This document shows, one piece after another, positions 13,631 through 21,922 of a stretch of DNA of 64,000 nucleotides. The notes under the pieces are model-generated. The model had not been told where the DNA came from. It saw only the letters and a list, made by a program, of their open reading frames with translations, and searched no databases. Positions within the stretch are counted from its first letter, which is position 1. Each line of letters starts with the position of its first letter. The stretch comes from Calendula officinalis (Eukaryota; Streptophyta; Magnoliopsida; Asterales; Asteraceae), in assembly GCA_963853835.1 (NCBI GenBank), contig OY970835.1, positions 13,398,501 to 13,462,500 on the forward strand. Direction: 5' to 3'. Position numbers and translations under genes: made by a program.

Positions 13631-14214
13631 ACCTTAATAATCGTTAAATGTTTTTACCGTTTATTAAACGACTTATGAAGTGATATGAATGAAGTACATG
13701 ATTCATTCATATCTTAATAAAATTTTATTAATTAAAATTTAACATACCTAAAATTTAAGTCACGCCGTCCAATCGGTTGTAAATCACTTGCTTCTATTTT
13801 TGAATTCACGTGAGACGTGGTTTGAATCTAGATCCGAGGTCATTATTCTCTACGCGTGAGACCTAGAGCTATTTTGACATGATTTAACATTGGATGACTT
13901 AATCGAGTTAACGGTGAGACCTTGACTCGAGGCGACGATGCGACAAACATGCCACTTGACCCTAGATGCTTGTTCACTAGGTGCCATGAAGTCCCATACC
14001 TCTAAGAGTTTCACTTGTAATGCAATTGTTGATCGTCACCTACCTATTGGATCTATCACCTCTAGCAGATCAACTGATGCGGTGATAGAAGCTCAATGGG
14101 ATCTTAGCTTTTAATTAAAATTAATTGGGTAGTTAATTGATTAAAAGAAATTATTATTGAAAATACTATTTTTTGAACTTTGGTTGTTATACAGATAACA
14201 ACAACATCAAAACC

Positions 14215-14971
14215 TAAGTATCTCCACTCAAAAATCAGTTCTTGAAAACTGAAACTGACTAATATCAACTTTATCTTCTGATATCGAATTCTAAGGATTG
14301 TCCTTAGAGATGAGAAAGTTGATATACCTATAAGAGGCCTTACCTGAGGCACCTCCTGTCAGTGATTCTGCTGCTGTTCGTCAAGCCTTTACCGTTTAAC
14401 GAACACCAAGAAGTTGCTACTCATATGCTTGTGAGCATGAACCCCGAGATTCGAAAGTACTTCGAGGAACTCACAGCATATGACATGATAAGCGAGTTGA
14501 AAATAATATTTCAACAAAAGGCAGAACTTGAACTGTTCAAAACAGTTAAAGCATTCCATGCTTGCAATCAGGAGGACGGCCAATCAGTTAGCACTTACAT
14601 CTTGAATATGCAATGCTATCTTGATCCAATGGAACGTCTTGGTTACCCCTTACCACAAGTTCTTGGAATGAGCTTGATTCTTACCTCACTATCCAAGGAC
14701 TATGACCAGTTTGAAAAGTGTTTTAAAGGTACATAGCATGGGGAAGACAATCGTTGAACATGCTATGGTAAAACTGGTTGAGCAAGGGTTACCCAATACT
14801 TTTCTTGCAATTAGGGAAGGTAAACCGCAAGCACAAGGCAAGAGTCTAGGTAAGGGTAAGCTAGTTTACTTTTCCAAACCTACGATTCCCCCACCTGCTA
14901 AAAAGGAGCACCCTGCAAAGGATATTTCTTGCCATCATTGCGATGAAACTGGCCATTGAAGGAGGAATTGT
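14215..14971 (+). pseudogene. gag remnant (copia-type gag polypeptide, UBN2-like) with zinc knuckle
   Basis: Gag forms the capsid of the retrotransposon particle. The clearest stretch is 14362-14736, which includes AYDMISELK, TVKAFHACNQEDGQSVSTY, ERLGYPLPQ and SLSKDYDQF, all features of plant copia gag. Upstream, from about 14215, N-terminal similarity is scattered over shifted frames. A frameshift near 14725-14733 moves the reading frame; similarity continues with SMGKT and IREGK to 14959. At 14930-14971 lies a CCHC knuckle (C-x2-C-x4-H-x4-C) with a TGA at 14957-14959 right after the histidine. At least two frameshifts and one stop make it non-functional. No start codon can be assigned. Confidence 0.88.
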
Positions 14972-15010
14972 CCTGCCTACGTGGCAGAGTTGATGAAGGA
15001 CAAATGTGTT

Positions 15011-15125
15011 CTAGTTAGCACATTAGGTATCTTCATTATAGAACTCCATACTTTTCGTGATAAATCTTGAGTGTATGACACTAGTTGTGGAACTCACATT
15101 TACACAAATGTGCAAGATTGAATGT
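15011..15125 (+). pseudogene. Aspartic protease remnant of pol
   Basis: The frame at 15071-15115 reads VYDTSCGTHIYTNVQ, the region around the catalytic aspartate of the copia protease, which matures Gag-Pol. The family motif is D-T/S-G; here the third residue is Ser (DTS), so the active-site glycine is lost. A TGA sits directly upstream at 15068-15070 where related elements have Trp. Only this motif and a short upstream piece (IFIIELHTF-like, from about 15030) can be recognised; the rest of the domain is eroded. Confidence 0.75.
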
Positions 15126-15384
15126 GAAGTAGAAAGCTAAATGAATGGAAGCTGTGATCTTATCCTTCCTAATGCGTTAATTATTGTTTTGAATAATTGT
15201 CAATTATGCATTGTTTAGCTTTATCGTTTGTTGAATAAGGGATTATGATATCTTGTTTTATGAAAAATAACATTTTTTATTACTATTCCTTATAATAGTA
15301 TGTTTGAAATTAATATGCATGATCCTAATTCAAACGATAGTTCTATATACAAATGTAGCACTCAAGAATCCAAATTGGTTTGGA
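15126..15384 (+). other. Eroded pol segment between protease and integrase
   Basis: AT-rich, stop-filled in all + frames. By position it should hold the end of protease and the start of the pre-integrase region, but I can align nothing reliably. Confidence 0.5.
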
Positions 15385-16195
15385 TTCTACTTACCTAGAG
15401 CATCGTCATCTTTTCCACATAAACAACTCGACGGGCTTCTTTACAAATGATTATGAATCATTTAAAATGCCTCTCTTGTATATTATGGAAAGATAACAAG
15501 AAAGCTTTTCTCCCATGTTGGCAAAAGAGCTAAAAATCTACTTGGACTCATACATACTGTTGTATGTGGCCCTTTTAGAACTAAGACTAGGGAAGGTGCC
15601 ACCTACTTTCACTGATGATATCATTCGATGTGGTTATGTTTACTTGATTAAACATCAACATGGAAGCTTTAATGATATCAGTCGCTATGGTTATGTTTAC
15701 TTGATTAGACATAAACATGAAATCTATGAAACGTTCAAAGCTTTCTAAAGTAAAAGTATAAAATCAACTTAGCAAGACAACAAAGGCTTTCAGTCCTGAT
15801 TACGGATGAAAGTACATGAGTCAAGAGTTTCTGGATCATCCCTCACATCGTGAGATTGTCTCACAATTCACTCTTTCATACACTCCACAAGATAATGGTG
15901 CGTCTGGAAAGAGATATCGGACCCTGTATGACATGGTGCGATCTATGATGAGTCCTACTACTCTTACACTATCCTTTTGAGGGGCATGCACTGAAGTCTG
16001 CTGCTCGAATACTTGATATGGTTCCGACCAAAAGGTTAAAAAGACACCATATGAGATATGGCGTGGGAAAGTCCCAATTTATCTTACTTGAGGATCTGGG
16101 GTTGTGAGGATCTCGTGGAACGAGACATGCCGAACAAACTTGAGCCCATATCTATCAAGTATATCTTCGATTACTATTTTACTTCCCAACTGAGA
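15385..16195 (+). pseudogene. Integrase remnant (pre-integrase zinc region, catalytic core, C-terminal part)
   Basis: Integrase inserts element cDNA into chromosomes. A degraded HHCC region ends in C-x2-C (15468-15479). LGLIHTVVCGPFRT-like sequence follows near 15535-15590 in a shifted frame, then FTDD and DISRYGYVYL at 15609-15745, with an internal tandem duplication. A clean 56-codon frame (15810-15980) begins KYMSQEF. An Asp codon at 15798-15800 and the codon at 15906-15908 are separated by exactly 35 residues, as in the D,D35E triad, but the latter codes Gly (GGA), not Glu. The frame ends at TGA 15978-15980, after which HALKSAARILDMVPTK continues one frame over from 15985, and a WGC-containing stretch follows from 16091. 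Catalytically dead and multiply frameshifted. Confidence 0.88.
15606..15724 (+). repeat. Imperfect tandem duplication (about 57-61 bp) inside the integrase core
   Basis: CTTTCACTGATGATATCATT starting at 15606 and CTTTAATGATATCAGTCGC starting at 15667 both lead into TGGTTATGTTTACTTGATTA. Both encode a version of F-x-D-I-x-R-x-GYVYLI. Normal copia integrases have this segment once. Confidence 0.75.
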
Positions 16196-16462
16196 ACAAA
16201 TGGTTGTTACTCGGTATGCTGAGTTTCTTGAGAACAGTCTCATTTCACAAAGCAAGTGGGAGCACTATAGACTTTGACAAGATTCAAAGTGAAGATACAC
16301 AACCTTCTGGTAACACTAGCAATTATCATTCTGAGGCTGGACATATAGATGTTGGACCACAGGATGATGTTGTTCCCATTCATAGATCCGCAAGGACACT
16401 TCATGCACCTGAACGATATAGATTTATGTCGATGCTAAGGAGCAAGTTTCGAGGATCATTAT
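16196..16462 (+). pseudogene. Integrase-RT linker remnant of pol
   Basis: A single open frame (16204-16464) contains ASGSTIDF, EDTQPSGNTS and IHRSARTLHAPERYRF. Plant copia polyproteins carry an acidic, low-conservation linker here that ends in a basic R-x-S-x-R and APERY-like patch just before reverse transcriptase. It is the longest linker frame without a stop, but it is not joined in frame to what precedes it. Confidence 0.7.
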
Positions 16463-16880
16463 GAACCCCCTAACTATCAAGTTGCATTATCGAATTTTGT
16501 ATTCGAAAAATGACTTGAAGCTATGAATGTGAAAATAAAATCCATGAGAGACAATCAAGTTTTGAACTTAGTTGATCTTTCTCAAAACAGTAAGACTGTT
16601 GACATGGATGAAAATATACACACCTATAAATCTCTCATAGTAGCAAAACGTTACACTCAATCCTACTGGATTGACAATGATGAAACCTTCTCGCCTGTTA
16701 CTAAAGACATTAGGATTCTTATAGCCAAAGTAGTGTACTATGACTACGAAATTTGGTTGATGATGAAATCAAATCGTTTGTTTCACCTAAAACCCAAACT
16801 GAGTATGTGTATATATGAAAGCTAGTGGGAGCGTTGTCGTTTCTCAAGTCATACATGTTGATGACATGTCACTCATGTGA
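16463..16880 (+). pseudogene. Reverse transcriptase remnant with internal deletion
   Basis: RT (RVT_2 family) copies element RNA into cDNA. One frame from 16463 to about 16785 carries EPPNYQ, LEAMN, SMRDNQ, LVDLS, DMDENIHTYK, ETFSPVT and YDYEIW, broken by TGA at 16511-16513 where relatives have Trp. The fingers segment between VDLS and DMDEN is shortened. About 110 codons of palm are then missing: CVYMKASGS resumes at 16806 and runs to HVDD (16854-16865), the counterpart of the catalytic Y-V-D-D motif with Tyr replaced by His, then stops at 16878-16880. The aspartates remain but the fold cannot be complete. Confidence 0.85.
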
Positions 16881-17103
16881 AACAATACACCATGCTACAA
16901 GATGAAAATCCTGGCTTGGAAAATGTTTCGACATGATAGATTGTAGGGACACGACATACATACTTGAAGTAAAGATCTATAATGATAGATCAAAGCGGTT
17001 AATTGGTTTAAGTCAAAGTGCTTACATTGACAAAATTCTAAATGGTTTAGAGTGGTACTCCCAAACGAGGAAGTCCTCGTATGCCACACAATGTAAACTT
17101 GAG
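16881..17103 (+). pseudogene. Reverse transcriptase thumb/connection remnant
   Basis: A frameshifted piece gives MLQDENPGLENV, then a stop, then CRDTTYILEVKI and SKRLIGLSQSAYIDKIL at 16942-17040, the stretch that follows the YVDD motif in plant copia RT. After 17041 the frame slips and loses similarity until RNase H. An open frame on the minus strand at 16895-17113 is only its shadow. Confidence 0.8.
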
Positions 17104-17582
17104 TGAGACTCAAGGACCTTCCACACCTGATGTGGTGAAGCGGATGAATGTAATCCCCTATGAATCGGCTATTGCATTCATCATGTACGCTGTAAGGAGG
17201 ACTAGGCCAAATGTAACGTCCTTAGGGGACCTTACTAGAAAATACCAACAGAATTCATGAGAGGTCACTGGATTGCTGTTAAGAACACATTGAAGTATTT
17301 TAAAGTACTGGAGATATGTTTCTTGGTCATGGTGGAGATACTGAACTGAAACTAAGTATACTTGCTATACTTATGTTGGTTTTGAAATAGGGCGTGATGA
17401 CGCTAGATCCTATTTACGAAGGTTCACTACATTCGAATGATTTATCGAGATATGTGAAATTCGTACACTTAAAGTTCAAACAGATAACTAACTAGCTGAC
17501 GCTTTATCGAACTCAATGTCTTGTACCAAACATCTTGAATATGAATGGAACATTGGACTTCGACAAGCTAGTAGTTTCATGT
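17104..17582 (+). pseudogene. RT connection and RNase H remnant, end of pol
   Basis: Pieces in several frames: SETQGPSTPDVVKRMN and IPYESAIAFIMYAVRRTRPN (about 17103-17205), KYQQNS and HWIAVKNTLKYF (17240-17300), and near the end TDN, a TAA at 17489-17491, then LADALSNSM (17492-17518) close to the usual C-terminal LAD motif. RNase H normally removes the RNA strand during cDNA synthesis. The middle of the domain, including most catalytic carboxylates, is absent, so about half of it has been deleted. Confidence 0.75.
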
Positions 17583-18330
17583 AAATCTGTTTTAGTATTT
17601 GGATAATGGAACTGTGAGCAGTTTATATTGGAATAAATTGATATATTTGATATGATCGTTTTTATATGAATATCTACTGTGTTCTATATTTGCATGTTTA
17701 TATCCTTGAATATTTACTGTGTTTTATATTCTAAATTGTCCATTGTCATATTGATAATATGGGAATATTATTAAGACAAATCTGAGGGCATTGATGACAT
17801 TATCTTAGTAAGACTAAGGATGATGAAATCAAACTCACATGTCGCTCATAACGATGCACGATTGGACTGACCCAAACTATGAGAAATCACTTCTTGGATT
17901 TATGTCACAAGTGAATCTCACAAAGGCTTTGTCACTTATCCTCTGACTTGAGATGCAAGTTGGTTTGTGTATGTAGAGGGGCAAACTTTGATGTGGTTAA
18001 ACGCTGACCTGAATAAGGCTGCTATAACAACCATTATCGGGTTTATCATTAAGCATATGACAGACACGTGCAGTCAATATAGAATTTGTTCCTCCACGTA
18101 TGTGGATTAGATACTACTGGGCCCCTCGATGATTTTGAATAGATGTATGTGTGGCCACACCCAAAAGGTAATCAAGATGAATCTTGATTGGTTTTGGTAA
18201 TCTATTTCATTATATAGATCGAGAAACAGAATCGCTGAAGTTTTAGATTGACATTGATCCTTGTCTAAGATTCAACATAGTATCAGTAACAAAAGGATAA
18301 CTGCTTGAAAAACTTTGAACAAAGATTTTA
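17583..18330 (+). other. Downstream untranslated part of the element and truncated right edge
   Basis: AT-rich, stop-filled, no protein recognised. A perfect 9-bp hairpin AATCAAGAT-GA-ATCTTGATT lies at 18170-18189. In a complete element a polypurine tract and a 3' LTR starting TGTTGGAATATG should follow; neither is seen. The last 50 bases carry AACAAAAGG (18289-18297) and ATTTTATAAAAC (18325-18336), which resemble the satellite stretch GACAAAAGG..TACTAAAAC and may mark a microhomology join to the array. Confidence 0.6.
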
Positions 18331-21300
18331 TAAAACATTCATAACTTTCAGCTCGGGTGTCCATTTCACGCCCACGAGTAACCAAAATAGCTGGTTCGTT
18401 CGTCACTGCCAAGAACAAGTTCGGCCCGAACTCTTCACTGTTCCCGGCCCGAACTTCATTTTCGGCCCGAACTTCAACCTCGGCCCGAACTTCAACCTCG
18501 GCCCGAACTCCGACCTCGACCCGAACTTCAACCTCGGCCCGAACATCATCCTCGGCCCGAACACCGAACTTCGGCCCGAACACCACTTCGGCCCGAACAT
18601 CCCACTTCGGCCCGAACATCCCTCTTCGGGCCGAACTCTTCAATATCCAAGATTGTGTGACAAAGGGTGATGTACTAAAACATTCATAACTCTCAGCTCG
18701 GGTGTCCGTTTCACGCCCACGAGTAACCAAAATAGCCGGTTCGTTCGTCGCTGCCAAGAACAAGTTCGGCCCGAATTCTTCACTGTTCCCGGCCCGAACT
18801 TCATTTTTGGCCCGAACTTCAACCTCGGCCCGAACTTCAACCTCGGCCCGAACTCCGACCTCGGCCCGAACTTCAACCTCGTCCCGAACATCATCCTCGG
18901 CCCGAACACCGAACTTCGGCCCGAACACCACTTCGGCCCGAACACCACTTCGGCCCGAACATCCCACTTCGGCCCGAACACCACTTCGGCCCGAACATCC
19001 CTCTTCGGCCCGAACTCTTCAATATCCAAGATTGTGTGACAAAAGGTGCTATACTAAAACATTCATAACTTTCAGCTCGGGTGTCCGTTTCACGCCCACG
19101 AGTAACCAAAATAGCTGGTTCATTCGTCGATGCCAAGAACATGTTCGGCCCGAACTCTTCACTGTTCCCGGCCCGAACTTCATTTTCGGCCCGAACTTCA
19201 ACCTCGGCCCGAACTTCAACCTCTGCCCGAACTCTGACCTCGGCCCGAACTTCAACCTCGGCCCGAACATCATCCTTGGCCCGAACACCGAACTTCGGCC
19301 CGAACACCACTTCGGCCGAACATCCCACTTCGGCCCGAACACCACTTCGGCCCGAACATCCCTCTTCGGCCCGAACTCTTCAATATCCAAGATTGTGTGA
19401 CAAAAGGTTCAATACTAAAACATTCATAACTTTCAGCTCGGGTGTCCGTTTCACGCCCACGAGTAACCAAAATAGCTGGTTCGTTCGTCACTGCCAAGAA
19501 CAAGTTCGGCCCGAACTCTTCATTGTTCCCGGCCCGAACTTCATTTTCGGCCCGAACTTCAACCTCGGCCCGAACTTCAACCTCAGCCCGAACTCCGACC
19601 TCGACCCGAACTTCAACCTCGGCCCGAACATCATCCTCGGCCCGAACACCGAACTTCGGCCCGAACACCACTTCGGCCCGAACATCCCACTTCGGCCCGA
19701 ACATCCCTCTTCGGGCCGAACTCTTCAATATCCAAGATTGTGTGACAAAAGGTGTTATACTAAAACATTAATAACTTTCAGCTCGGGTGTCCGTTTCACG
19801 CCCATGAGTAAGCAAAATAGCTGGTTCGTTCGTCACTGCCAAGAACAAGTTCGGCCCGAACTCTTCACTGTTCCCGGCCCGAACTTCATTTTCGGCCCGA
19901 ACTTCAACCTCGGCCTGAACTGCAAACTCGGCCCGAACTCCGACCTCGGCCCGAACTTCAACCTCGGCCCGAACTTCATCCTCGGCCCGAACACCGAACT
20001 TCGGCCCGAACACCACGTCGGCCCGAACATCACTTCGGCCCGAACATCCCACTTCGGCCCAAACACCACTTCGGCCGAACAACCCTCTTCGGCCCGAACT
20101 CTTCAATATCCAAGATTGTGTGACAAAAGGTGCTATAATAAAACATTCATAACTTTCAGCTCGGGTGTCCGTTTCACGCCCACGAGTAACCAAAATAGTT
20201 GGTTCGTTCGTCGCTGCCAAGAACAAGTTCGGCCCGAAGTCTTCACTGTTCCCGGCCCGAACATCATTTTCGGCCCGAACTTCAACCTCGGCCCGAACTG
20301 CAACCTCGGCTCGAACTCCGACCTCGGCCCGAACATCATCCTCGGCCCGAACACCGAACTTCGGCCCGAACACCACTTCGGCCCGAACACCACTTCGGCC
20401 CGAACATCCCACTTCGGCCCGAACACCACTTCGGCCGAACATCCCTCTTCGGCCCGAAATCTTCAATATCCAAGATTGGGTGACAAAAGGTGCTATACTA
20501 AAACATTCATAACTTTCAGCTCGGGTGTCCGTTTCACGCCCACGAGTAACCAAAATAGCTGGTTCGTTCGTCGCTGCCAAGAATAAGTTCGGCCCGAACT
20601 CTTAACTGTTCCCGGCCCGAACTTCATTTTCGGCCCGAACTGCAACCTCGGCCCGAACTTCAACCTCGGCCCGAACTCCGACCTCGGCCCGAACTTCAAC
20701 CTCGTCCCGAACATCATCCTCGGCCCGAACACCGAACTTCGGCCCGAACACCACTTCGGCCCGAACACCACTTCAGCCCGAACATCCCACTTCGGCCCGA
20801 ACACCACTTCGGCCCGAACATCCCTCTTCGGCCCGAACTCTTCAATATCCAAGATTGTGTGACAAAAGGTGCTATACTAAAACATTCATAACTTTCAGCT
20901 CGGGTGTGCGTTTCACGCCCACGAGTAACCAAAATAGCTGGTTCGTTCGTCACTGCCAAGAACAAGTTCGGCCCGAACTCTACACTGTTCCTGGCCCGAA
21001 CTTCATTTTCGGCCCGAACTTCAACCTCGGCCCGAACTTCAACCTCGGCCCGAACTCCGACCTCGGCCCGAACTTCAACCTCGGCCCGAACATCATCCTC
21101 GGCCTGAACATCGAACTTCGGCCCGAACACCAGTTCGGCCCGAACACCACTTCAGCCCGAACATCCCCCTTCGGCCCGAACACCACTTCGGCCGAACATC
21201 CCTCTTCGGCCCGAACTCTTCAATATCCAAGATTGTGTGACAAAAGGTGCTATACTAAAACATTAATAACTTTCAGCTCGGGTGTCCGTTTCACGCCCAC

Positions 21301-21640
21301 GAGTAACCTAAATAGCTGGTTCGTTCGTCACTGCCAAGAACAAGTTCGGCCCGAACTCTTCATTGTTCCCTGCCCGAACTTCATTTTCGGCCCGAACTTC
21401 AACCTCGGCCGGAACTGCAACCTCGGCCCGAACTCCGACCTCGGCCCGAACTTCAACCTCGGCCCGAACATCATCCTCGGCCCGAACACCGAACTTCGGC
21501 CCGAACACCACTTCGGCCCGAACATCCCACTTCGGCCCGAACACCACTTCGGCCCGAACATCCCTCTTCGGCCTGAACTCTTCAATATCCAAGATTGTGT
21601 GACAAAAGGTGCTATACTAAAACATTCATAACTTTCAGCT
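18331..21640 (+). repeat. Satellite segment that recurs at about 33797-36712
   Basis: Monomers at 18357, 18702, 19081, 19442 and 19787 match those at 33823, 34168, 34547, 34908 and 35253 in order and variants at a constant offset of about 15466 bp. After loss of one monomer and three short units in the downstream copy, 20525, 20904 and 21284 match 35579, 35957 and 36335 at an offset of about 15053. Shared rare variants include CCCATGAGTAAGC, CTCTTAACTG, GTGTGCGTTTC and CTCTTCATTGTTCCC. Confidence 0.8.
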
Positions 21641-21718
21641 CGGGTGTCCGTTTCACGCCCACGAGTAACCAAAATAGCTGGTTCGTTCGTCACTGCCAAG
21701 AACAAGTTCGGCCCGAAC
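21579..21718 (+). repeat. Representative 140-bp conserved core of the satellite monomer
   Basis: I take this copy as a clean example. The core runs from TCTTCAATATCC through TGTGTGACAAAAGG, AAAACATT.ATAACTTTCAG, GTGTCCGTTTCACGCC and TAACCAAAATAGCTGG to the first TTCGGCCCGAAC. It holds its length and order in nearly every monomer of the window while the following tract varies. Recurrent diagnostic variants inside it define subfamilies: GACCGTTTCACGCGC, GTTTCAAGCACACG, GTTTCTCGCCC, GAGTTAGC or GAGTAAGC, and GGTTCAATAC in place of GGTGCTATAC. No promoter, RNA gene or known protein-binding box is recognisable. Confidence 0.9.
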
Positions 21719-21922
21719 TCTTCACTGTTCCCGGCCCGAACTTCATTTTCGGCCCGAACTTCAACCTCGGCCCGAACTCCGACCTCGGCCCGAACTTCAA
21801 CCTCGGCCCGAACATCATCCTCGGCCCGAACACCGAACTTCGGCCCGAACACCACTTCGGCCCGAACATCCCACTTCGGCCCGAACACCACTTCGGCCCG
21901 AACATCCCTCTTCGGGCCGAAC
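21719..21922 (+). repeat. Representative short-unit tract of the monomer (11 units, 204 bp)
   Basis: The tract resolves by eye into 11 units of 23, 18, 18, 18, 18, 18, 19, 17, 19, 17 and 19 bp, each ending in CGGCCCGAAC (the last reads CGGGCCGAAC). Unit heads keep a fixed order in most monomers: TCTTCACTGTTCC, TTCATTTT, TTCAACCT, TCCGACCT, TTCAACCT, ATCATCCT, ACCGAACTT, ACCACTT, ATCCCACTT, ACCACTT, ATCCCTCTT. Core plus tract gives 344 bp. Other monomers gain or lose whole units, mostly the TTCAACCT and ACCACTT types. Each unit centres on TCGG-C-CCGA, extended to TTCGG-C-CCGAA in the units with a ..TT head. Confidence 0.9.

Larger units (their letters stand above)
12374..14214 (+). other. Long leader between primer-binding site and gag, no gene seen
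   Basis: About 1.8 kb, AT-rich with poly-T runs, no recognisable protein. It holds a strong hairpin (12611-12681) and an 85-bp tandem duplication (13466-13630). Frames at 12935-13399 and 12945-13268 overlap in different phases and show no motif, so they are not called. The last 350 bp (about 13850-14210) have the character of copia leaders I have seen in composites, but I cannot align them here. The length is large for a copia leader, so an unrecognised nested insertion is possible. Confidence 0.6.
11707..18330 (+). mobile_element. Degenerate Ty1-copia LTR retrotransposon, 3' LTR not recognisable
   Basis: The 6.6-kb non-satellite block starts with TGTTGGAATATG, a typical copia LTR start, followed by a tRNA-Met-type primer-binding site. 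Remnants then occur in Ty1-copia order: gag, zinc knuckle, protease, integrase, reverse transcriptase, RNase H. Integrase before RT places it in Ty1-copia rather than Ty3-gypsy. Every domain carries frameshifts or stops, so the element is non-autonomous and old. No second copy of the LTR sequence is seen before the satellite resumes at about 18331, and no polypurine tract sits near that edge. The two flanks overlap by 32 identical bp of satellite (11673-11704 and 18331-18362), which is not a 5-bp target duplication. Confidence 0.92.

Noticed and set aside
14104..14352. Minus-strand open frame of 82 codons
   Set aside because: Antisense to the gag N-terminal remnant; no similarity seen.
16895..17113. 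Minus-strand open frame of 72 codons
   Set aside because: Antisense shadow of the RT remnant, whose plus-strand reading carries clear copia motifs.
17620..17650. Possible 3' LTR start at TATATTGGAATAAATTG
   Set aside because: Only TTGGAATA matches the 5' LTR start, and the following sequence does not resemble the LTR at 11707.
21579..21718. CENP-B-like box in the core or short units
   Set aside because: TTCG is frequent, but the required spacing to A and CGGG of the box is not met in any unit I checked.
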